In this document: positions 1-9,418 of the stretch, piece by piece
Numbering within the stretch: the stretch's first letter is position 1
Layout: each line of letters begins with the position of its first letter
Assembly (NCBI GenBank): GCA_963800135.1
Contig: CAWCZR010000018.1
Location: 1-64,000 of the forward strand
Origin: DASPSM01 sp963800135
GTDB lineage: Bacteria; Planctomycetota; Planctomycetia; Planctomycetales; Planctomycetaceae
Reading direction: 5' to 3'
Length of the DNA: 64,000 nt
The notes under the pieces: generated by a model
Databases searched by the model: none
What the model saw: the letters and a program-made list of their open reading frames with translations, nothing else
What the model was told of the DNA's origin: nothing
Program-made: the position numbers and the translations under genes

Positions 1-8
1 TGCATAAA

Positions 9-46
9 CAGACACCCCGAAGCGATCCGTCGCTCCGGGGTGTCTG
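9..46. terminator. Perfect 11-bp hairpin, terminator-like
   Basis: An 11-bp stem (9-19 with 36-46, starting CAGACACCCCG) closes a 16-nt loop and pairs without mismatch. Only short T tracts follow, so it is a stable intergenic hairpin that may end transcription from a gene left of the window. Confidence 0.5.
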
Positions 47-167
47 CGTTTCGAATGTGCGCGGAGAACTAATGGGGCCAGGGGCCGCCAAATCCTTGAG
101 GGCTCCCCGTCGGCGACAATCTTCGCATTGTTCCGAAGCATCCAAGGCGCAGGAAGGTGATCGTCAC

Positions 168-800
168 ATGGCAATCTATATTGGATTCGATCCCGGTGGT
201 GCCGGCGCATTTGGGTGGGCGGCTGCTTCAGGCGCTCAGTTCCCTTTGCGACTTGTTGCGCGACGTATTGCGAATCACGCACACGAAGCAGTTCACTCGG
301 TCTTGGTCGCTGCTGGGCAGAGTCCCGTTACGGCTGCAGGAATCGATGCCCCGTTGTTTTGGCATGACCAAGGAGACCGGACCGTCGACCAGAGACTGCG
401 GAATGCGATAATCCAGCTGGGCGCCCACGGTGGAACGGTTAATTCCGTGAACTCGATGAGGGGCGCCTGTCTGATCCAGGGCATGATGGCGGCAATGCTA
501 TTGCGTACGAACCAGAAGCAGCTGCCGATTACCGAGGCGCATCCCAAGGCCCTACTATGGCTGCTTGGGATTGCTCGGCGTGGGAAGCCTTCAGTGGAGA
601 TCGCACTCGGTGATCTACATGACTGGATCACCGGCAATAACATCGCGGGAGCCAGCGATCACGAACGTGACGCCTGCTTGGGAGGCATCTCCGCCTTCGC
701 AATGACACAACAGTCAAAGGGATGGCAAGACCTATATCTTCAAGAACCAAACCCTCTCAGCCCCCTTTGGCCGGCGCCTCAGTGTTGGCTGCCCCTGTAA
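168..800 (+). CDS. DUF429-like protein, predicted RNase H-fold nuclease
   Basis: A 210-residue protein beginning MAIYIGFDPGGAGAFGW. The N-terminal FDPGG, the central GIDAPLFW and the C-terminal SDHERDA supply the spaced acidic residues expected of the DUF429 family, predicted to have a ribonuclease H-like fold; substrate unknown. The frame stays open upstream to a GTG at 57, but the ATG at 168 is preferred because AGGAAGGTGA lies just upstream and the homology-like region starts there. A P-loop protein follows 37 nt downstream on the same strand, so they may be co-transcribed. The family call is from motif appearance only. Confidence 0.6.
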   Translation: MAIYIGFDPGGAGAFGWAAASGAQFPLRLVARRIANHAHEAVHSVLVAAGQSPVTAAGIDAPLFWHDQGDRTVDQRLRNAIIQLGAHGGTVNSVNSMRGACLIQGMMAAMLLRTNQKQLPITEAHPKALLWLLGIARRGKPSVEIALGDLHDWITGNNIAGASDHERDACLGGISAFAMTQQSKGWQDLYLQEPNPLSPLWPAPQCWLPL

Positions 801-837
801 GTGCGTTTTCGAACACACGCGACTCGAGCCAGACCGC

Positions 838-1473
838 ATGCGAATCGCCTTGCTCACAGGGCCTAGCGGTTCTGGCAAAACTTTCGTCGCCGACCAGCTG
901 GCCGCCCAATTCGATTGCCTCTCATACGACCGATTGATGCGCGACTCGATCGAGCGGAGTTTTCCCAATCACGTCGGCGACAAACGGGACAAGCAGATTT
1001 GGCTCGACAACAGTCTCCGGTTGGACCTCGTTGCCGCGTTCAGTGCGGCGTTCGCCTGGACGGGCACGCGGCCGCTCGTCGTTGAGGGCTGGCAGCTGCG
1101 GGAGAGCGTCTGGCGGGACGCCATTCTGGATCTCGCGGCGGCCCATGCCGATGAGGCCGTGCAGCCAAAACTTTTTGTCATTCAACCGACGCTGGAACTC
1201 TTATTGAGTCTGCGCGCTCGCAGCAAACACGAATATCATCGAAGGCACGCGACGATCGCCGACTGCCTGCAGCAGATCGCGACTCACGAGAGGCTGTACC
1301 GTGAACAGCCCTGGAATGGCGACCTCTCTCGGCTTGCGACAAAGGAAGAAACCTGTTCGGGTATTCTTGTCGACAAGATGAGGCGGCGTCCGCATGCGTG
1401 CGGGGGCGCCGTCGCGACGCCGCACGACGAAAAGATGGAAAATGGAAATCCGAGGTGTTCAAGAGTCGGATGA
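838..1473 (+). CDS. P-loop ATPase/kinase-like protein
   Basis: A 211-residue protein whose N-terminus carries a clear Walker A motif (TGPSGSGKT, residues 7-15), like small-molecule kinases and AAA-type ATPases of the uridine/cytidylate kinase type. A hydrophobic strand ending VVEGWQLRE in the middle could be the Walker B region. No specific substrate can be assigned. The last 30 residues are basic and low in structure and overlap the start of the next gene by 32 nt, so the true end could differ if an indel lies there. Confidence 0.6.
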   Translation: MRIALLTGPSGSGKTFVADQLAAQFDCLSYDRLMRDSIERSFPNHVGDKRDKQIWLDNSLRLDLVAAFSAAFAWTGTRPLVVEGWQLRESVWRDAILDLAAAHADEAVQPKLFVIQPTLELLLSLRARSKHEYHRRHATIADCLQQIATHERLYREQPWNGDLSRLATKEETCSGILVDKMRRRPHACGGAVATPHDEKMENGNPRCSRVG

Positions 1474-2650
1474 GCCACAGGCGCCGCTCGCCCGTCGCGT
1501 CGACGCCGTCGACGTCCTTCGCGGGACCGTGATGGTGTTGATGGTGCTCGATCACACCCGCGACTACTTCGGCGACGCGTCCCTCAACCCCACGGACCTA
1601 TCGCGGGCGAGTCCGGCGCTCTTCATGACGCGGTGGGTGACCCACTTCTGCGCCCGGGGTTCGCCTTCCTCGCGGGGACGGGCGCTTATCTGGCGGGCTC
1701 CCGGGGCCGGTCGCGGGGCGACCTGGCGGCGTTCCTCGCCACGCGGGGGCTCTGGCTGATCTTCCTCGAGCTGACGGTCGTGCGACTCGGCCTGTTCTTC
1801 GATCCCGTATACGCCCCGGTGATCTTGACGGTCCTGTGGTCGATCGGGGCATCGTTCATCGTGCTGGCGGGGTTGGTCTTTCTGCCGAGCCGGGTGGTCG
1901 GGGCGCTCGGGGTGCTGCTGATCGCGACGCACGGCCTGGCCGGCGGGTTTTCGCCGGGCTCTGGGATCCGCCGCGTTGCGGGCGGCCGCGCGCTTCTGCT
2001 GCGACCCGGGGCGTTGCCGCTGCCCGGCGGCATCACCGTGGTCGTCGGCTATCCGCTCCTTCCCTGGCTGGGAGTGGTCGCCGCGGGCTACGGGTTCGGC
2101 GAGGTCATCCGGCTCGAGCCGGGGCAAAGGCGGCGGGTGATGTGGATCACAGGCGTTGCCATGACCGCCGCCTTCGTGATTCTGCGGGCTTGGGGCGTTT
2201 ATGGCGACCCGCGCCCGTGGACGACGCAGGCAACTCCGCTTTTGACCGCGCTCTCGTTCATCAACTGCACGAAGCAACCGCCTTCGCTGCTCTTCGTGCT
2301 GATGACGCTCGGCCCGGCGATCGCGTCCCTGGCGGTGATCGACCGCGTGGGCATCCGCGGCCCGGTCGGCCGCGCCCTCGTGACGCTTCGGCCGCGTGCC
2401 ACTGTTCTATTACCTGTTGCAGTGGTACGTCATCCACGGGCTCGCCGTGCTGGCGGGTCTGGTGCGGGGATTGCCGGTCGCCTGGCAGTTCTCTCCAGCC
2501 GCTCTGGGCACGCCTCCCGAGGGCTGGGCGCTGAGCCTTCCAGGCATCTATGTCGCCTGGGCCGTGGTGCTGGCCGTCCTCTACCTCCCGTGCCGTTGGT
2601 TCGCCGGGGTCAAGGCGCGGCATCCCGGTGGCTGGCTGTCTTACCTTTGA
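1442..2650 (+). CDS. DUF1624-type multipass membrane protein (two frameshifts)
   Basis: Read across frames, this is a roughly 400-residue polytopic membrane protein resembling the DUF1624/heparan-alpha-glucosaminide acetyltransferase-like family: an N-terminal RRVDAVDVLRGTVMVLMVLDH segment interrupted by more text is followed by RDYF, NPTDL, TRWVTHFCA, and then GFAFLAGTGAYL. The frame breaks near 1652, where one C seems missing from a C/G run, and near 2387, where one extra C restores VPLFYYLLQWYVIHG. At least seven hydrophobic segments are visible. The first eleven residues resemble the start of the acetyltransferase at 2770 rather than this family. Molecular role not assigned. Confidence 0.65.
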
Positions 2651-2769
2651 TGCGGCCCTCCTTGCCGGGCGTCGCGGAAATCGGCAACCAGTGAGCCCAG
2701 CGAGCGAAATCGACGCCGTCGTCAGCCTACGGCTGGACTGAGTCGCTCGCTCCGACGAAAGGATGTGCA

Positions 2770-3183
2770 ATGGAGATCCGTGTTTTCCACGAATCAGACG
2801 AGACAGAAGTCATTTCGCTCTGGACGCAAGTCTTCGCCTATCCCGAGCCGCGGAACGATCCGGCGGCGGTGATTCGGCGGAAATTCGCCGCCCAGCGAAA
2901 TCTGTTTTTTGTCGCCGTTGACGAGGGCAAGATGGTCGGCACCGTGATGGGAGGATACGACGGACATCGCGGTTGGATTTATTCGCTCGCTGTCGATCCG
3001 GCTCATCGCCGGCAGAAAGTCGGGACGGCCCTGGTTCGCCACGTCGAGCGGGCTCTCGAGGGGGCGGGCTCCCCCAAGATCAATTTGCAGGTTCATTCAT
3101 CAAACGCCGCCGTGGTCGCGTTCTACGAAAAGCTCGGCTACCGCGTCGAAGAGCGGATCAGCATGGGCAAGGTCCTTGAGTGA
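2770..3183 (+). CDS. ypeA: GNAT acetyltransferase, YpeA-like
   Basis: A 137-residue single-domain Gcn5-related N-acetyltransferase. The start MEIRVF, the central GTVMGGYDGHRG and a YSLAVDPAHRRQKVGTAL acetyl-CoA pyrophosphate-binding motif closely follow Escherichia coli YpeA as I recall it, and the C-terminal VAFYEKLGYR is typical of the fold. Length matches the family. The substrate of YpeA proteins is not established. ATG at 2770 is preceded by GAAAGGATG as a plausible ribosome site. The gene stands alone; its start region, including the ribosome site, is duplicated upstream at 1425-1474. Confidence 0.85.
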   Translation: MEIRVFHESDETEVISLWTQVFAYPEPRNDPAAVIRRKFAAQRNLFFVAVDEGKMVGTVMGGYDGHRGWIYSLAVDPAHRRQKVGTALVRHVERALEGAGSPKINLQVHSSNAAVVAFYEKLGYRVEERISMGKVLE

Positions 3184-3201
3184 AGCGTACGGCCGCCCCG
3201 T

Positions 3202-3711
3202 TCATGGGAGTTCGCCCATGTACGGAATTGCGTACCAGGCCAACCAGGCGAATAAGGCGGCGTGGAAGGCAAAACTCCGTGCGAAGCTTGGCTTTCGCTC
3301 GGCAAGGAACGCCAGCCCGGTCAGGCCAACCCACCAGAGCGTGCTGATGATCCACACGCCCTTCAAGTACCCCCAGCCTTGATACTCGGCCGCGTACGGC
3401 GAGCCGACGATGTGCATGAAAACTGAAATCCCGGCGGCGACGAAGAACAGGACAAACGAGCGGATCGGGACCGTGGGACGGCCGTCGCGCAACAGCATCG
3501 CGCACCACGCGAGATACGCGAGAGGGACAGCGGCAAAGGCAACCACGAACGCGACGGGCGAGGCGCCGCTAAAGAAAGACAGGGGCAGCAGCAGCACCAA
3601 GAGATTGAGCGGCCGCCAGACTGTCGGATAGCCCGCAATGGTCAGCCACGATAAGGCGGCCAATCCCGCGGCCACACATAACCCCAACACAATTCGGCTC
3701 GTTCGATCCAT
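3202..3711 (-). CDS. Small multipass membrane protein, unknown function
   Basis: A 169-residue protein with about five hydrophobic segments. It begins MDRTSRIVLGLCVAAGLAAL, so the first segment starts almost at the N-terminus. The frame is open further upstream, but the ATG at 3711 follows AAAGGCGGTGAC and gives a sensible membrane-protein start. It reads toward the YpeA-like gene, ending 18 nt from its stop. No family recognised. Confidence 0.6.
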   Translation of the reverse strand: MDRTSRIVLGLCVAAGLAALSWLTIAGYPTVWRPLNLLVLLLPLSFFSGASPVAFVVAFAAVPLAYLAWCAMLLRDGRPTVPIRSFVLFFVAAGISVFMHIVGSPYAAEYQGWGYLKGVWIISTLWWVGLTGLAFLAERKPSFARSFAFHAALFAWLAWYAIPYMGELP

Positions 3712-4016
3712 GTCACCGCCTTTCCACGCAATCAGGCCGATTTCAGGCTCTCTCGACGTAATTGCCGGATGAGCCCGTCCCACACAGAAAAGGCGGCGGA
3801 ACTCCGGCCGCGCAACGCTCGATTTGCACAATGCCGAGCGAATCTGACGTCAGGCGAATATTGAACGGTGGATTGAGAAGTGCCATCCCGGACCTCGCAA
3901 ATTGAGGGGCCGGCGAACGTTTCACCGTTGTCAGAGGCGTCAGACCGAATCAGAATGAGCCCGGTGGATCGAAGTGGCTTCGTCAAATCCGCCGCACGAT
4001 TTTTCGGAAGGGCACC
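3712..4016. other. Gene-free stretch between divergent genes
   Basis: It separates the divergent genes at 3711 and 4017, so it must carry both promoters. No clear -10/-35 pair, repeat or hairpin stands out. Open frames on the minus strand here are shadows. Confidence 0.4.
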
Positions 4017-4322
4017 ATGAGATTCCTCGTAAAAGTCTGCATGCCAGTCGAGAAATTCAATGCGGCCGTGCTGGACGGCACCGCGAACCAGAAGCTGAAG
4101 ACGGCTCTCGAGGCGATGAAGCCCGAGGCGGCGTATTTCTACGAGGAGCACGGGCAGCGGACGGGGCTGATCGTCGTAAACTTCGACAAGGCGTCGCAAA
4201 TCCCTGCGATTGCCGAGCCGTGGTTCTTGTCGTTCGACGCGGCCGTGCACATTCGCCCCTGCATGACGCCCGACGATCTGGCCGCGGGCGGCCTCGACCA
4301 GATAGGCAAGATGTATCGCTGA
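4017..4322 (+). CDS. Small conserved-type protein, DUF3303-like
   Basis: A 101-residue soluble protein beginning MRFLVKVCMPVEKFN. The alternating strand-helix pattern, the motif YFYEEHGQRTGLIVVNF and the end PDDLAAGGLD resemble short ferredoxin-fold proteins of the DUF3303 type, often seen as stand-alone genes. No catalytic residues are evident. ATG follows GGAAGGGCACC. The next gene starts 64 nt downstream. Family assignment is tentative. Confidence 0.55.
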   Translation: MRFLVKVCMPVEKFNAAVLDGTANQKLKTALEAMKPEAAYFYEEHGQRTGLIVVNFDKASQIPAIAEPWFLSFDAAVHIRPCMTPDDLAAGGLDQIGKMYR

Positions 4323-4385
4323 CGGCGACGCAATTTTGAACTCAGAAGAGGCGCGGCAGGCACAATCCGCTCCCCTACAAGATCT

Positions 4386-5530
4386 ATGAACTCAGCACGT
4401 AACTGGTGGGATGACTTTCGGGCCCAGATGCCCGTCGTTGAGAAGTGGGCCTACTTCGACCACGCGGGCGTCGGCCCGCTGACCGGGGCCGACGGCGGAC
4501 GTGCTGATCGAATTTGCCCGCGACAACGTGGCCAACGGCGTCGCCAACTGGACGCGCTGGCGGACCACCGTCGAGACGGCGCGGCAGCTTGGTGCGAAGC
4601 TGATCGGTGCGGCGACCGACGAAGTCGCCGTCATTCACAACACAACGGAAGGGATCAACTTCGTCGCCGAAGGCTTTCCCTGGCAGGCCGGCGACAACAT
4701 CGTCACGCTGTCGAGCGAATTCCCGTCGAACCTGTACCCGTGGCTGAATCTCGCGGCTCGCGGCGTCGAGACGCGGCAGGTTGCGGCCGACATCGAACGG
4801 GTCGACCCGGCGGCGATCGAACGGGCCTGCGACGAGCGGACGCGGGTCGTCGCCGTCAGCTGGGTCGGCTACATGACCGGCTGGCGGAACGACCTGGCAG
4901 CCATCGGGCGAGATTTGCTCGCGGCGGAAGATCTTTTTCTTCGTCGACGCCATTCAGGGGCTCGGCGTCTTTCCGCTCGACGTGCGGCAATTGCCGATCG
5001 ACGCGCTGGCGGCCGACGGGCACAAATGGCTGCTCTCGCCGGAAGGGGCCGGGCTGTTCTACGTCCGCCAGTCGCGGCTCGACATGCTCCGGCCGATCGG
5101 CGTCGGTTGGAACAGCGTGCGGCAATCGGGCGATTTCACGGACACGCGGCTCAATCTCAAGCCCGACGCCAGCCGTTACGAAGGCGGCTCCCACTGCCTG
5201 GCCTCGATCTGCGGCCTGGCGAAAAGCCTCGAGCTTTTGGTCGGAATCGGCCCGCGCAAGATCGGCAAACGCATGGTGCTGGAGATCACCGATCAGCTGT
5301 GCGAGCGGCTGTCGGGGGCTGGGCTACCGATCGCCAGTTGCCGCGAAGTCGAGCGCCGCTCGGGGATCGTTTCCTTCGACGTGCCCGGCCGCGACCCACT
5401 GCAACTCAAGAAGGATTGCCGCGCCCGCGGCGTGATCGTCAACGCCCGCGCGGGAAGGATGCGGGCTGCGCCGCATGCCTATTGCAATGGCGACGACATC
5501 GATCGGCTGGTCGACGCCGTCACCAGCTGA
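4386..5530 (+). CDS. Class V aminotransferase / cysteine desulfurase-like (two frameshifts)
   Basis: Reconstructed across three frames this is a roughly 380-residue fold-type I PLP enzyme. It opens with a WAYFDHAGVGPLT segment, continues with IHNTTEGINFVAEG and ends with a small C-terminal domain. VDAIQGLGVFPLDV supplies the PLP-pyridine Asp and DGHKWLL the Schiff-base lysine. Frame breaks fall near 4490 and 4930, each adding one base. The family includes cysteine desulfurases, isopenicillin N epimerases and selenocysteine lyases; no neighbouring Fe-S genes indicate which. If the breaks are sequencing errors the enzyme is probably active. Confidence 0.75.
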
Positions 5531-5549
5531 TCTCGCGGAGCACCTCGCC

Positions 5550-7105
5550 TCACGGTTTGCGGGCGGCCGGCTGTCGGGCGACGGCTCTGAGGACAAGTGG
5601 GTTTGTCTTAACGACGGTAACGATCGCGTCGGCGTCGTGGGGCGGTAGCCACACTTCGTAGTTTTTGAGCGTTACCGTTCGCGGAATGCTCATGGAAAAT
5701 TCGCCACCCTCGCTGGTTTTCGGAGAAGAGTAACAACGCTTACCGGCATCCCCGCAGACTCTGGCTTTCGCCAACGGCCGCCCGTCCTCGCCGATCACCT
5801 GACCGCGTAACGTGATCCGACGCACGAGCACGATGGGAGGGAATTCAAATGGCTTGTCGCCGGTCGGCACCTCGACCTTGTCGTTCCACGGTTCACCCAC
5901 CTGCTGATAATCGTACCCAAAGGCCTCGGGGAGCGCCACCGATCGCCGGCGGGTTGACCAATCCCGGCAAAACGCGAACCTCGAAGCGCCCATTGGAATC
6001 AGTGACCGCCTGAGCGACTTGCATAGCGGTTCCGAACGACACTCCCACGGTCGCGCCGGCGACCGGCGCATGAGTGTCTTCGGTCTGAACCGAACCGCGC
6101 CGATTACAAGGCGCTCGACGGGAATCTCCAGGCGTACTGTTTGGCCCGGTCTGAGTCCAAAGCCCTTGGGCAGCCGAGCAACAACCGACGACGTCTTCCG
6201 CAGAGGCGTCCGAGGCGGTGATAGAATTGGACAGCGAGATTCGGGACGACAAAGTTGCCCCGCTCGTCTGTGACTGCAGTCGCAGCGCCCTCGGTGATTG
6301 CGGTAATGCTGTGAAAATGAAGCCGGACGCCGATTGCGTCTTTCGGCTCCTTTGTGATCACTCGCCCCTCAATGCGTCCAACGTCGCTTAGAGCGAACGT
6401 GCGTTCGGTCGCCGAATTACGTGCCTTAAGCCTCTGCAGCTGGATTCCAAATCCCTCCGACGTCACTCGAATGTTGAAAAATTTGGAACTTCCAAGATGC
6501 AACCGCACGTGGCCAGCCCCATCGGTCGTTCCGCGCAGCACTTCGCAAATGGGATCCGGGATCAAATCAACTCCTCTCCCACCGCGATAGTTCACCGGTT
6601 CAACTGTCGCTCCTGCCACCGCGGCGCCATTCGGACTAACGATCTCGAAGGTGACGTCCCTTGTTGAATTGAGCTGCAGCACAGAGTCGCGCGATTCTCC
6701 GGAGTCGACGAGGTGTTCGGCCTCCGCGACCGCGATCTCGTTAGTCGGCCCCAACGCCCAGACGAGGTCCGCCATCTGCCAGAGGTTAACCGGCTGCCAA
6801 GCGGCAGGAGGCGCTCAATCGGAATCGGCCCCCGCCGTCCGTGCGCCCTCTCACATTGAAGCCAGGCTGCCTCTGCACATACCCACCAGACTCGCGCGCC
6901 CGCGACCGGATTTCCCTGTGCATCGACAACTCGGCCGGCGACCGTTCTCGCCGAAGCCGAGGCAGTTGACGTCTGAGAACGCTTTGCATCTTGGTCGTGG
7001 AAAGCCGTCGCTGACCGCGCGGCCACCGCCGCAAGGATGGCCAAAGGAACTGCGAGAGCAACGACGATTTCCCGCAAACGTCTCCTGCGAATCGAGGAGA
7101 CTCAT
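5550..7105 (-). pseudogene. Exported protein with repeated carboxypeptidase-regulatory-like domains, six frame breaks
   Basis: The ATG at 7105 follows GGAAGGGG. After a frame break at 7082 (TTT run) there is a hydrophobic export signal (VVALAVPLAILAAVAA) and then repeated beta-sandwich signatures: AGRVVDAQGNPVAGARV, VSPNGAAVAGATV, THAPVAGATVGVSF and LRGQVIGEDGRPLAKARV. These are typical of carboxypeptidase-D regulatory-like domains in secreted planctomycete proteins. Breaks are inferred near 7082, 6890, 6780, 6195, 6085 and 5945, several times denser than elsewhere in the window. It may be a decaying gene, or a stretch of poor sequence. Confidence 0.6.
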
Positions 7106-7309
7106 AGGCGCACCCCTTCCTTCACATGCATCCGGCTTGGCGACTCCGCACGTGCTTGTGAGGATACCGCGATCGGCAATCCCCCCTCAAAGAAAATGGG
7201 TAGCGCCGACAGCCCGCGGGCCACCGTGCAGCCTTGAGCGAAAGTGCGAATCAAGCAGGCTTTTCGACGTGTGTTCGTTCGCTTAGAATGCTTGCGTAAT
7301 CGAACATTT

Positions 7310-7460
7310 CGAGGCGATGGGGTTCGCCACAACCGCCGATTCGGGAAGACATGACGGGCAAGCCGCGACTCGACTGAGCTCGCCGAAGTCCAGTGTCACC
7401 CAGAAACGGCTGATGACCCCTACTAGAAGGCAGTGCCTTCCGGTGGGGGATTTTTTTTGG
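7310..7460 (+). promoter_or_regulatory. Fluoride (crcB-type) riboswitch with transcription terminator
   Basis: The aptamer starts with GGCGA (7313-7317) paired to TCGCC (7324-7328). Its loop holds GGGGT (7319-7323), which can form the diagnostic pseudoknot with ACCCC (7416-7420) inside the conserved CTGATGACCCCTAC. GCCG (7335-7338) pairs with CGGC (7407-7410) as the base of the third helix, which has an unusually long apical region. Downstream CCCCTACT (7417-7424) can instead pair with GGTGGGGG (7442-7449) around an inner GAAGGC/GCCTTC stem, followed by eight Ts: an intrinsic terminator excluding the pseudoknot. Fluoride binding should therefore allow crcB transcription. The gene order fits exactly. 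Confidence 0.92.
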
Positions 7461-7518
7461 AGTCGTGCGAGCGTTCGTGCCGTTTCCTGAGGCCGCGTCA
7501 TCCGATTTCGGAGGGGCG

Positions 7519-7920
7519 ATGAGGGAAGTGATTCAAAGCGCGGCGACGTTTTTCGCCCCCTATGCGGCGATCGGAGTGGCTGCGTCGGTCGGGGCCATCC
7601 TTCGCTATGTCGTCGGGGTGGCGTGTGGGCGGCTGTTCGGCACCGGCTTTCCCGTCGGCACGTTTATCATCAACATCACGGCGTGCGTCTTCATCGGCTG
7701 GTTCATGACGATCGTCACCAATCGCGGCGTGTCCGACACGGTGCGTCTGGCTGTGGCGGTCGGCTTTATCGGGACCTATTCGACGTTTTCGACCTTCGCC
7801 TACGAATCGAGCGCGCTGCTCGAAGAGGGGTCGGGGATCAAGGCCGCGGCCTACATGCTGGGCAGCCTGATCGGGGGCGTCATCGCGGTGCGGCTGGGCA
7901 TCGCGTTGGCCGGCCGCTGA
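7519..7920 (+). CDS. crcB: Fluoride ion exporter CrcB/FluC
   Basis: A 133-residue protein with four hydrophobic helices, the usual size of a Fluc subunit. The family hallmarks are visible: GAILRYVVG, GTFIINITACVFIGW (the conserved Asn of the pore) and GFIGTYSTFSTFAYES (the Phe box and central sodium-site Gly/Thr). Fluc proteins act as antiparallel dimers that let fluoride leave the cell. The ATG at 7519 is chosen because GGAGGGG lies five bases upstream; the frame opens earlier at 7465. It follows the fluoride riboswitch by about 60 nt and is followed after 20 nt by the DUF190 gene. Confidence 0.93.
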   Translation: MREVIQSAATFFAPYAAIGVAASVGAILRYVVGVACGRLFGTGFPVGTFIINITACVFIGWFMTIVTNRGVSDTVRLAVAVGFIGTYSTFSTFAYESSALLEEGSGIKAAAYMLGSLIGGVIAVRLGIALAGR

Positions 7921-7940
7921 CGGAGAATACGAGAGCCGCC

Positions 7941-8723
7941 ATGAGCCTTCTCGGCGAACAGGTTTTGTTGCGGGTCTATCTGCAAAGTGCGGATCGGGCC
8001 CCGCATACGCCGACGTTCGAGCGGCTGGTGAAGGCGGCACGAAAGGAGCGTCTGGCCGGCGCGACCGTGCTGCGGGGGATTGTGGGCTACGGCTCGCACG
8101 GGCTGATCCAGCGTTCGGCATGGAGTATCGTCGAGCACGTGCCGGTGATTGTCGAAATCGTCGATAGCGGCGAGAAAATTGTGAATTTCGTCGAGGGACC
8201 GCTCGAAGAGATCATGCAGCACGGCATGGTCACGATGGAGCGGGCCAACGTGATGCTCTATCGCGACCGCCGGCACGACGAGCCGGGCGAACTGAAACTG
8301 GGCGGTTTGCTCGAGCCGTTGTCCACAGTACCCGACATCGTAAAGAAGGCCGAGATCGCAGAGAGGGGACGTATGAAGGTCAACGAGCACGGCATTCTCT
8401 TGCGGATCTTTATCGGCGAATCGGACCGCTTCGCCAACCAGCGGCTGTACGACGCCATCGTCGCCAAGGCCCGCGAGCTGGGGCTGGCCGGAGCGACGGT
8501 GCTCCGGGGGACCGAGGGCTTCGGCGCTCGCAGTGTCGTGCACAGCACGTCGCTGTTGGAGATGTCGACGGACCTCCCGATCGTGATCGAGATCGTTGAT
8601 ACGGAAGAGCAGGTCAAGCGGCTGCTGCCACACCTGGACGAGATGGTTCAGGAAGGCATGATCACGATGGAATTCGTCGTCGTCATCCTGTATCGGGACG
8701 GAGCGGCCGCAGCCGACGCCTGA
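7941..8723 (+). CDS. Tandem DUF190 protein of the fluoride operon
   Basis: A 260-residue protein made of two copies of the roughly 100-residue DUF190 domain. Each copy repeats LLRVYLQSADR/LLRIFIGESDR, LAGATVLRG.VGYGSHG/LAGATVLRGTEGFGAR, then PVIVEIVD/PIVIEIVD and a GMVTME/GMITME end. DUF190 is related to PII-like and CutA-like trimeric ferredoxin folds and is often a neighbour of crcB; a regulatory or ligand-sensing role is possible but unproven. The tandem arrangement suggests domain duplication. It starts 20 nt after crcB and is presumably controlled by the same riboswitch. Confidence 0.85.
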   Translation: MSLLGEQVLLRVYLQSADRAPHTPTFERLVKAARKERLAGATVLRGIVGYGSHGLIQRSAWSIVEHVPVIVEIVDSGEKIVNFVEGPLEEIMQHGMVTMERANVMLYRDRRHDEPGELKLGGLLEPLSTVPDIVKKAEIAERGRMKVNEHGILLRIFIGESDRFANQRLYDAIVAKARELGLAGATVLRGTEGFGARSVVHSTSLLEMSTDLPIVIEIVDTEEQVKRLLPHLDEMVQEGMITMEFVVVILYRDGAAAADA

Positions 8724-8765
8724 GCGTCAGCTGCATCACACACAGCGTCGGCTGCAGGACCAGCC

Positions 8766-9277
8766 TCAGCCGCTGGGTCCGGAAGCGGGCGGAGCAGGGG
8801 CCGGATTGGAGTTCGCCGCTGCAGGCGGCGAAGTCGAGACAGGCGCGGCTGGGGCGCGAGGAGATCGCTCATCCGTTGGAGGACGCTCGACAGTCCGTCG
8901 GCGAGCGTTTCCAATTCGCGCTCGGCCGCGGAGGTCAGCTTGCCGCAGCCGCGCATCGGGCTGGCCCGCAGCTCCTCGACCGAGAGCCGGGCGTGCAGGC
9001 AAGCGGTGTGGGCCGCCCACAAGGCGCTGACGTTCCGCTTAGGGACCGGGATTTGATGATCCACGAGAAAGCGACCCATCAGCTCGCGGAGTCCGTCCAG
9101 AGATTCCGCCGCCGCTTTGTACTGCGCGGCCTTGCCATCGCGCACAAACTCGGACAGGGGCGAGTCGGAGGAAGCCGGTTCGAGCCGCGCCACGGCCTGC
9201 GAAACGAGTTCGTCGACGTGCCGAAAAGTGGTCAGCAGGCGGCGCTCGTGGTTGGGTTGTAGCAAACGGTCGCTCAT
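8766..9277 (-). CDS. Hypothetical helical protein with Pro/Ala-rich tail (one frameshift)
   Basis: The start MSDRLLQPNHERRLLTTF leads into a mostly helical protein of about 140 residues. Near 8852 the frame runs into the opposite-strand DUF190 gene, but one missing C there restores a natural tail rich in Pro, Ala and Ser ending at the stop complement 8766-8768. With this correction the gene is about 170 residues and does not overlap its neighbour. No family or catalytic motif recognised. It is convergent with the DUF190 gene. Confidence 0.55.
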
Positions 9278-9418
9278 CGACGATTCAAGACTCGCTCGCC
9301 CCGCGAGCGAAGTCAAGCGGCCCCCGCCGCCGATCATGTGGCGCCTTTTCCTTCCGCGGACGGATCGATTACCGTACATGATGTCTGATTGCAGCAATCG
9401 CTTCCTCGGGAGAAATCC

